NCBI RefSeq assembly: GCF_963675165.1
Contig: NC_087393.1
Location: 5,072,202-5,136,201, forward strand
DNA: 64,000 bases
Source of the DNA: Halichondria panicea
Taxonomy: Eukaryota > Porifera > Demospongiae > Suberitida > Halichondriidae
Reading direction: 5' to 3'
This document shows positions 57,301 through 64,000 of this stretch, one piece after another (the first letter of the stretch is position 1; each line of letters begins with the position of its first letter). The notes under the pieces are model-generated. The model was given only the letters and a program-made list of their open reading frames with translations. It searched no databases and was not told the DNA's origin. Made by a program: the position numbers and the translations under genes.

Positions 57301-57794
57301 GGAGAAACCAGTGCCCCCGGTCGTTAGTATGAGGGAAAGTCCCAGCTCATCCGCCCACTCCCTCAGCACCTCCTGCACAGTATACTAGTAAGAGCTAGGT
57401 CACCGTTAGAACCAAATCCTTACTGAAGTTATTTTTTTAAATTGTGTATAGGCCTGCATACGTTAGATCACTGATTACCCATCCCAAACGAAGCTTGGCA
57501 TATACCTGTATAGCGTTGACCTGGTCTGGAACACAGCGTGAAATGACGTCTCCTGTGACCACACCCAACCTGTGTGTGTGTGTGTGTATGGTAATGCTGG
57601 TGATGAGAGGGCACACTCACTGATCAGTGTGTAGTAATGTGTCGACAATGGCAGGGCCACTCGAGTCGATGGCTTGTCCTGAGGAGCAGCGATCACTCAC
57701 TACAGGAGAGGGGGGGATCAATCCATGGTGTGTACATGCAGACATGCAGTATACCTGTCAGCACTCCAAACCTTGCCTTCACCTCACTCATCAT
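54395..57794 (-). CDS. GPHN: Gephyrin (molybdenum cofactor synthesis, MogA + MoeA domains)
   Basis: About fourteen exons from [13 protein letters not shown] (57753-57794). The N-terminal MogA-like domain covers exons 1-5: [73 protein letters not shown]. The linker exon has [18 protein letters not shown]. The MoeA-like domain follows: [105 protein letters not shown] and a short C-terminal domain IV ending [12 protein letters not shown]. Gephyrin adenylates molybdopterin and inserts molybdate. Its receptor-scaffolding role is a vertebrate elaboration and should not be assumed here. Exons 1-5 are duplicated at 60989-61810. Confidence 0.95.
56635..56850. repeat. Dispersed intronic repeat, second copy
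   Basis: In the gephyrin intron between the MogA part and the linker exon; partner of the copy at 26285-26530. The 56900-56950 stretch partly repeats its first words (atggtatgcacaaatctcaaatttggaacat), so a second truncated copy may follow. Confidence 0.7.
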
Positions 57795-57952
57795 CCTAGC
57801 TAGCTACATGTAGCAACATGTACTTTAGGTAATGAGCCTCTGGTAAAGAGCTACAACCCCACATCACTTTATGAATATCATTAAGACATTATGCACAAGA
57901 AATAATTATGCACAAAACATGGTTGTTACTATAAATGCTATGGAGGGTGTTT

Positions 57953-59442
57953 AGTTGTACTCTGATCCTATAGTGATGGAGATGTTCCCAGGCAACACAG
58001 TGGTCTGATGGTACCAGCGATTAGTGTCCACCACAACTGCAGGGAGAGACGGGAAGGTTCAACACACTGTACAGTCAGTAGATCTAGCTAGAGCACTGTA
58101 GACTATAGTAACATAGCTAGGAGCATGCTGACTTCACTGTCAGTAGCTGTGAGAACAAATTATTAGCTATATATATAATCATACAATTTATGTAGGGTAT
58201 AATGATTAGCTCACTGATGTCTCCTTTATTGACAGTGACGTTGAAGGCTTGACACATATGCTCACACTCTGGAGGTGGGGTCAGAGTCCAAACTTTGGTC
58301 CCTGACAGCTGTGCCTGCCACGTAAAGACCTCCACCCTGTCCACCTGGAGACAAGCAGGGGAGTGGTGTGCTGAATAGCTTGTACAATGTACAAGATCTT
58401 GTACTAAAGCTTGTTAACTACTCATCAGAAATAAAAATCTATATCCAAAAAAAATTTCTAACAGAAGGCTGACAGCTTACATGGATGCTAGCTCCAGGCC
58501 CAGGGGCTCCCATAAAGATCCAGGCCCAGTCACCGTTATTGAGGGTGGGGGGAATGAAATAAGGGGACCGAATGTGTTTACGCATGTCCTCTCCAATGTT
58601 AGGCTCAGAGGAGCTCCTACAGAGAAGGAGGAGGAGGGTTAGGTTGTGTTAATATCTGGTCCTGCAGTGTTTGCTAAAGCTGTGCTCAACATAGGATTAA
58701 CAGATGTCTTGTTCATGCACCACAGCACGGTTCCTCAATCCACTTAGTAAGGATTGGGGAACAGAATCCTAACTTCCCGACATCTAAGATTCACTATAGT
58801 CTATACTGCCACTCACCATCCAATGTACCACTTTTCCTTACTCATGGAGGCTACCTTCTCACTGGGCAGGGTAAACAGGTCGGACAGGTTGTTGATAGTG
58901 ATACTGGAACTGTATGCAAAGAACTGTCCCTGTTCATTGTCTCCCTCTAGTGCTGCAGGGTGACTCAGATAGAGATCTTTGAAATAATCGTAAGAGAAGA
59001 GGTCAAGTGCAGGCCAATCACTGGCTGCTCCCACCACCAAGATGGGCTTGGACTGGTAGGCATAGTTGCGTATAAAATCCTCTTGTGATAGGTTTGAGAG
59101 ACGTGGTGCGTGTGTGACTCCCTTGTAGATCTTGCAGTCTACAAATGGTGTAACCGCTTCTGCGAGTGGAAACACCTCAGATACTAGACATGGGGAGCCA
59201 GTGAACGCCTTGAAGGTAGGGTAAGCAAGCAGAGACAACAGGAACAGGAGTGGATAGACCTTGAAGGTAAGGATATCCAGTATACGCCATGCCTTTTGCA
59301 TGATCTGAGCTGGGCTGGGGAGCTCTTGGATGAGACCTTCCTTCTCCAGGCATCCTTGGATCTCAATCTCAGAGATACCGACGCTCCTCGCATTCTCTAG
59401 GATGCCTTTGAGGTCAGTGTACAGTTGGCTATCAGTGGACAT
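57953..59442 (-). CDS. Membrane-anchored JmjC/cupin-8-like oxygenase, copy 1
   Basis: Four exons: 58817-59442, 58481-58616, 58215-58344, 57953-58037. The start MSTDSQLYTDLKGILENAR is followed by a transmembrane segment (VYPLLFLLSLLAYPTF, about residues 62-77) and a lumenal or extracellular domain. That domain has DFIRNYAYQSKPILVVGAA, WPALDLFSYDYFKDLY, GDWAWIFMGAPGPGASIHVD, FTWQAQLSGTKVWTLTPPPE and, in the last exon, TNRWYHQTTVLPGNISITIG. The HVD and the later WYH look like the two-His-one-Asp iron site of Fe(II)/2-oxoglutarate JmjC-type hydroxylases. Substrate unknown. About 325 residues with an apparently complete frame. The last exon is joined through a split Ile codon. Lies between gephyrin and the FBXW7 fragment, all on the minus strand. 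Confidence 0.8.
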
Positions 59443-59522
59443 CCTCTCAGCTAGCTAGCTCTGCTTGATCTTTCAGAAATGTCTCAGTTCAGTTTTTCGT
59501 ATTATACGTAGAGCTTATTATA

Positions 59523-59683
59523 GCTAGAAATTTCTACGGCCCAAAATTCTGCCTTCTGCGGATAATATTTCTGCGAATTGAACTTTCAACTGTACATTAG
59601 GCATGGTTAATAAGCATTTGCGGATAATATTATTTCTGCGTTTACTCAATTCGAAGAATTTTTGGGTCGCAGAAATTTCTAGC
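59523..59683. mobile_element. 161-bp MITE present only in duplication unit A
   Basis: Ends gctagaaatttct and its reverse complement agaaatttctagc. The interior is also palindromic (gcggataatatttctgcg). The homologous position in unit B (about 63520-63535) lacks it, so it inserted after the duplication. It lies just upstream of the JmjC-like copy 1 start. Confidence 0.8.
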
Positions 59684-59982
59684 GATACTACCTCCTGGAA
59701 GTGGGTGGGGCTGATATGCAAGTATTGTCGCAGTCCGCGGTCACACCTCGATACATACACTTTGAATGCGGTGTCACCTCGAGAAGCAAGTATTACTATC
59801 AAGGTCGCGGCTTTACCTCGAAATATATTATTGTTAGCCTCGAGGTAAATTTTTCACAATGTCACAGTAATGTCACTTCAACAATGCCATGTACACAACT
59901 GTACATATAATATCCTATACATATACACAGGGAAGAAAATATATAATTATGTGCAGTTTTGAGTGAATAGAGACACTGCTAA

Positions 59983-60773
59983 TTATAGCATTGATTGATA
60001 ATCATCGAAACCAAGTACAAGCAGTTTCGTGTCCTCGATCCCATTCCTGCTGCCCCAGAGGATGTACGACATCCGCGTGTCATCCGCATGTCTTTAACAC
60101 ACACATTTCGAACTTTGACCTAAGGAATGTGTGTGTTAAAGACATGCGGATGTCGTACCTCCTCTGCTGCTGCCCACAGCACACACAAGCTTGCGCTCAG
60201 AGCACTTGACACGCCAGACCACTCCACCTACAAGAGAGGAGGGGCAGTAACACTCGTACAGTTAAGAGGAGGGGTACGGTATATGTAAGTCTCAGTCTCA
60301 CCATTTCCACCACTGTCTGAATTCGATCCCTGTCTTGAGGTCACTGTACCATCATCGCTGCTGGTCACCACAAAGTTGTCTGTGAACTGTATATAGGCTA
60401 GTGACGGCACTGAGGTGTTTGTGAGGGCCTTGCAGAGTGTACAGACACTGCCCTGTAGTGATGTCCCACACCTGCACATACAGTGTCCAGTGGTTAGGTT
60501 ATTCTGAGAGCTATTGAATATATCAATTAGGTTTGATCTGAACACAAATTACGGGCTCTCAAAGATAGCTACCCAACAGGTTAAATTCTAGAAAAAAAAT
60601 GCATGTCTGTTAACAGCCTTTGCTTTTGTAAAATGGTGGATTTTGAACTCACACAGAACTTGTATCATAAATTATGGCATACTCTTAGAAGACAATGTGT
60701 TACCTTGACTGTTGAATCAGCATTTCCTGAGACGAGAATATTCTTCCTGAGCATCATTACCGCTGGTGTCCTG
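59983..60773 (-). pseudogene. FBXW7: FBXW7 3' fragment (last three exons), duplication remnant
   Basis: Three exon-like pieces on the minus strand match the end of FBXW7, the substrate-binding WD40 propeller of an SCF ubiquitin ligase: about 60705-60773 (TPAVMMLRKNILVSGNADSTVK), about 60300-60470 (IQFTDNFVVTSSDDGTV) and 59983-60227 (GGVVWRVKCSERKLVCAVGSR). The 5' part, including the F-box and most blades, is missing because the duplication boundary lies at about 60988. The last piece is also split by a 112-bp transposon at 60055-60166. This is the dead copy; the functional gene presumably continues from 63909 beyond the right edge. Confidence 0.85.
60055..60166. mobile_element. 112-bp hAT-like MITE inside the FBXW7 fragment exon
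   Basis: Runs from ccagaggatgtacgacat to atgtcgtacctcctctg, mostly an inverted repeat (about 30-bp arms around atgtctttaacacacac). It is flanked by exact 8-bp copies of ctgctgcc at 60047-60054 and 60167-60174. Unit B has the uninterrupted sequence (attcctgctgcccacag, about 63845-63861), which proves insertion and the 8-bp target duplication. CAGAGG-like ends with 8-bp duplications are typical of hAT elements. Confidence 0.88.
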
Positions 60774-60988
60774 TGAGGGAGGGAGGGTTAGTGATTTAGT
60801 GTAGGGGATGGTTGAGGGGGCTACTTTATATCAAGAGTATACAATAGAGAAAGAGTATCGAACGAAGGCATACTGTACATCAGATGTATGCGGAGAGTAA
60901 CGTGACTTCCTGCGCATCTGTCACAAGCTTGGAATTTGCATACTGACCAATCCAAGCGTGGGTGATGTAATCTATCAAGAAAGAAGCC

Positions 60989-61810
60989 AAGAAAGCTGGC
61001 AGAATAAACTGTAGACACTCGACACAACCTTTCTTGCTGCCAGGGAGATTGACAATGAGGCTGTTCCCACGGACACCAGCTACTGGTCTACACAGTGGGA
61101 TAGAGTGGGGCTATAATTTTTAACCTACAATTTTTTCATAATAGGGCGTTTAGTTATTCTAGATACAATACTGCTAATAGCTTGTACCTTGATAGCATGG
61201 CCATCGGAGTCACCTCCAGCAACTTGGAACCATGGCAACCGCAATGCCGGGAGCCTCCTTCTCAATGAGTGGGCGTGTTGCCTCAGGAGTGACATCACGA
61301 GGGGAGAAACCAGTGCCCCCGGTCGTTAGTAGGAGGGAAAGTCCCAGCTCATCCGCCCACTCCCTCAGCACCTTCTGCACAGTGAGATGTCACCATTAGA
61401 ACGAAATCCTTATTAATTTTATATTTAATTAATATTTAATTAAAAAGTTGTCTGTGTACGTTAGATCACTGATTACCCATCCTAAACGAAGTTATGCGTA
61501 TGTACCTGTATAGCGTTGACCTGGTCTGGAACACAGCGTGAGATGACGTCTCCTGTGACCACACCCAACCTGTGTGTGTGTGTGTGTGTGGTGATGCTGG
61601 TGATGAGAGGGCACACTCACTGATCAGTGTGTAGTAATGTGTCGACAATAGCCGGACCACTCGAGTCAATGGCTTGTCCTGAGGAGCAGCGATCACTCAC
61701 TACAGGAGAGAGGAGGGGGTCAGCATCGTGGGGGGTCATGGTGTGTACATGCAGACATGCAGTATACCTGTTAGCACTCCAAACCTTGCCTTCACCTCAC
61801 TCGTACTCAT
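60989..61810 (-). pseudogene. GPHN: Gephyrin 5' fragment (exons 1-5, MogA domain), duplication copy
   Basis: Copies of gephyrin exons 1-5: 61768-61810 ([14 protein letters not shown]), 61626-61704, about 61510-61575, about 61190-61375 and 60989 to about 61090. The MoeA half is absent. The exon 4 copy is one base shorter than the parent (ttggaaccatgg for ttggaaaccatgg), shifting the frame, and exon 5 is cut before its donor by the duplication junction. It is therefore very likely non-functional as a MogA protein. Confidence 0.85.
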
Positions 61811-61977
61811 CCTGCTAGCTAGCTACATGTAGCATACAATAGGTAAAGAGCTACAACCCCACATGCAGTCATTCACGTACATCATGCATCATGATGGAAA
61901 TGAATATCATTAAGACATTATGCACAAGAAATATGCACACAACATGGTTGCTATACTATAAATGCTATGGAGGATGT

Positions 61978-63462
61978 TTAGTTGTACTCTGATCCTATAG
62001 TGATGGAGATGTTCCCAGGCAACACAGTGGTCTGATGGTACCAGGTATTAGTGTCCACCACAACTGCAGGGAGAGACGGGAAGGATTCAACACACTGTAC
62101 AGTCAGTAGATCTAGCTAGAGCACTGTAGCCTAGCTATAGTACATAGCTGGGAGGGCATAGCTGGGAGGACATAGCTGGGAGCAAACTGACTTTACTGTA
62201 GCTGTGATAACAAATTCTTAGCTGTAATTATATAGTCGTACAATTATTATATAGGGTATAATGATCATAGCTCACTGATGTCTCCTTTGTTGACAGTGAT
62301 GTTGAAGGCTTGACACACATGCTCACACTCTGGAGGAGGGGTCAGAGTCCAAACCTTGGTCCCTGACAGCTGTGCCTGCCACGAGGAGAGCTCCACCATG
62401 TCCACCTGGAGACGAATAACTCAGCTAAAATATGTACACTGTACTAGCTTGTTAAGTAACAAAATCCAATACCAACATCTAAACAAATTTCAGACAGACA
62501 GACAGCTTACATGGATGCTAGCTCCAGGTCCAGGGGCTCCCATGAAGATCCAGGCCAGGTCACCATTATTGAGGGTGGGGGGAATGAAGTAAGGGGAACG
62601 AATATGTTTACGCATCTCCTCTCCAATGTTGGGCTCAGAGGAGCTCCTACGTATACATAGAAGAGAGGAATGGGGTTAGGTTGTGTTTTCAACATCTGGT
62701 CCAGTGTTTGCTAAAGCTGTGCTCACAACATACGATCAACAGATGTCCAATAGATTCAGTTCATACAGTTCCTGAATCCACTTAGTAAGGATTGAGGAAC
62801 AGAGTCCTAAATTCCTGACAGCTAAGAATCACTATAGTCTATACTGACACTCACCATCCAATGTACCACTTCTCTTTGCTCATGGAGGCCACCTCACTGG
62901 GCAGGGCAAACAGGTCGGACAGGTCGTTGATACTGGAACTGTACGCAAAGAACTGTCCCTGTTCATTATCCCCCTCCAGTGCTGCAGGGCGACTCAGATA
63001 GAGATCCTTGAAATAATCGTATGAGAAGAGGTCAAGTGCAGGCCAATCACTAGCTGCACCTACTACCAAGATGGGCTTGGACTGGTAGGCATAGTTGCGT
63101 ATGAAATCCTCCTGTGATAGGTTTGAGAGACGCGGGGCATGTGTGACTCCCTTGCAGATCTTGCAGTCCACAAATGGTGTGACCGCTTCTGCAAGTGGAA
63201 ACACTTCAGATACTAGACATGGGGACCCAGTGAACGCCTTGAAGGTAGGGTAAGCAAGCAGAGACAACAGGAACAGGAGTGGATAGACCTTGAAGGTAAG
63301 GATATCCAGTATACGCCATGCCTTTTGCATGATCTGAGCTGGGCTGGGGAGCAGACCTTCCTTCTCCAGACACCCTTGAATCTCAGTCTCAGAGATACCG
63401 GCGCTCCTCGCATTCTCTAGGATGCCTTTGAGGTCAGTGTACAGTTGGCTATCAGTGGACAT
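61978..63462 (-). CDS. Membrane-anchored JmjC/cupin-8-like oxygenase, copy 2
   Basis: Tandem paralogue of 57953-59442 with the same four-exon layout (about 62865-63462, 62520-62655, 62275-62405, 61978-62060). Differences are small in-frame losses (about four residues near residue 36, two or three in the SSSI/NDLSD stretch and one near PSE) and scattered substitutions such as CKIYKG to CKICKG. The anchor VYPLLFLLSLLAYPTF, the HVD iron ligands and the WYH are retained (TNTWYHQTTVLPG). All indels keep the frame, so both copies seem under coding constraint. Copy 2 lies between the FBXW7 gene and the gephyrin fragment. Confidence 0.8.
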
Positions 63463-63781
63463 CCTTTCAGCTAGCTTATAGCTCTGCTCTTTTGGAAATG
63501 TGTTCAGTTTCTGTTTTTCAGCTCTAGCTATAGTATCTCCTGGAAGTGGGTGGGGCTGATATGCAATGTATTGTCGCGGTCACACCTCGATACATAAGCT
63601 TACTTGAATGCGGTGTCACCTCGAGAAACAAGTATTGCTATCATAGTCGCGGTTTTACCTCGAGATATAATTATTATTGTTAACCTCGAGGTTACTTTTC
63701 CACAATTGCATGTATATACACAGGGAAGAAAAGATACAATTTATTATGTGGAGTTCTGAGAGAAAGTGAATAGAGATACTG

Positions 63782-63909
63782 TTAATATAACATTGATTGA
63801 TAATCATCGAAATCGAGTACAAGCAGTTTCGTATCCTCGATGCCATTCCTGCTGCCCACAGCACACACAAGCTTGCGCTCAGAGCACTTGACACGCCAGA
63901 CCACTCCAC
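63782..63909 (-). CDS. FBXW7: FBXW7 terminal coding exon; gene continues beyond window
   Basis: The acceptor tcttgtag at 63910-63917 precedes GGVVWRVKCSERKLVC, AVGSRNGIEDTKLLVLDFD, DYQSMLY and a stop at 63782-63784. This matches the last residues of FBXW7 (human SGGVVWRIRASNTKLVCAVGSRNGTEETKLLVLDFD), the final WD40 strand set of the phosphodegron-binding propeller in the SCF ligase that targets cyclin E and Notch. Earlier exons lie off the right edge. Uninterrupted here, in contrast to the copy at 59983-60227. Confidence 0.9.
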
Positions 63910-64000
63910 CTACAAGAGAGGGGGGCAGTAACACTCGTACAGTTAAGAGGGGAGGGGGTAGTAACACTTGTACAGTTAAGAGAGGGGGGGGTACGGTATA

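Larger units (their letters stand above)
56987..64000. repeat. Direct tandem segmental duplication, period about 4.0 kb
   Basis: 56987-60260 and 60989-64000 match colinearly and in the same orientation, for example the gephyrin exons, two JmjC-like genes and the FBXW7 terminal exon. Unit A is 56987-60988. Unit B starts at 60989 and runs off the right edge. The junction lies in gephyrin exon 5 sequence on one side and an FBXW7 intron on the other, with agctggcagaataaactg where the gephyrin side begins. Copies differ by substitutions, small indels and two transposon insertions present only in unit A. Confidence 0.92.

Noticed and set aside
60821-61027. Minus-strand ORF across the duplication junction (60821-61027)
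   Set aside because: Chance ORF covering an FBXW7 intron and the truncated gephyrin exon 5; no start context or homologous product.

Overview
The window is nuclear DNA of a compact invertebrate animal genome. Genes are split by many short GT-AG introns, intergenic distances are often only 100-300 bp, and (CA/TG)n runs and small inverted-repeat elements are common. The protein set is metazoan: NPLOC4, LENG8, COX6B, TMEM11, TOM1, POLR3E, a dispanin, a heparan sulfate 3-O-sulfotransferase, CAMKMT, gephyrin and FBXW7. Gene density and protein divergence fit a sponge best. That placement is an inference, because no marker in the window fixes the taxon.

Layout. 1-2320: NPLOC4 (minus strand, 3' end outside). 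2321-3756: transposon debris. 3757-13857: a roughly 10 kb inverted duplication. Each arm has one intronless glycosyltransferase-like gene on the outside and one copy of a 1785-bp TTAA-flanked transposon on the inside. The two transposons meet tail to tail at a single shared TTAA, and each was later hit at a different point by a TA-inserting element of about 1.9 kb. 14780-21805: a small Cys-rich membrane protein, a NOL8-like protein, LENG8, COX6B and TMEM11. 22017-30321: TOM1 (plus) and POLR3E (minus), convergent. 30474-36352: a dispanin (plus) and an HS3ST (minus), convergent. 36801-43220: a large ankyrin/CH-domain protein (plus) and CAMKMT (minus). 43221-46465: poor in recognisable genes, with a striking 27-bp coding minisatellite. 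46466-49655: a secreted GH31 glycosidase. 49875-54189: a two-BTB protein. 54395-57794: gephyrin.

56987-64000 is a direct tandem segmental duplication with a period of about 4.0 kb. The ancestral order, read on the minus strand, was FBXW7, a membrane JmjC-like gene, gephyrin. The duplication left two JmjC-like genes, one complete gephyrin plus a 5' fragment (exons 1-5), and a 3' fragment of FBXW7. The FBXW7 copy entering from the right edge is presumably the complete one. Small transposons inserted in one copy and absent from the other show that the two copies have evolved independently.

Most genes are housekeeping and do not form a pathway together. No operon, CRISPR array or clear RNA gene was seen, apart from tRNA-derived SINE remnants. 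The most unusual content is structural: the nested palindrome with its recoverable empty sites, splice-site-like tandem repeats, and the FBXW7/JmjC/gephyrin duplication.
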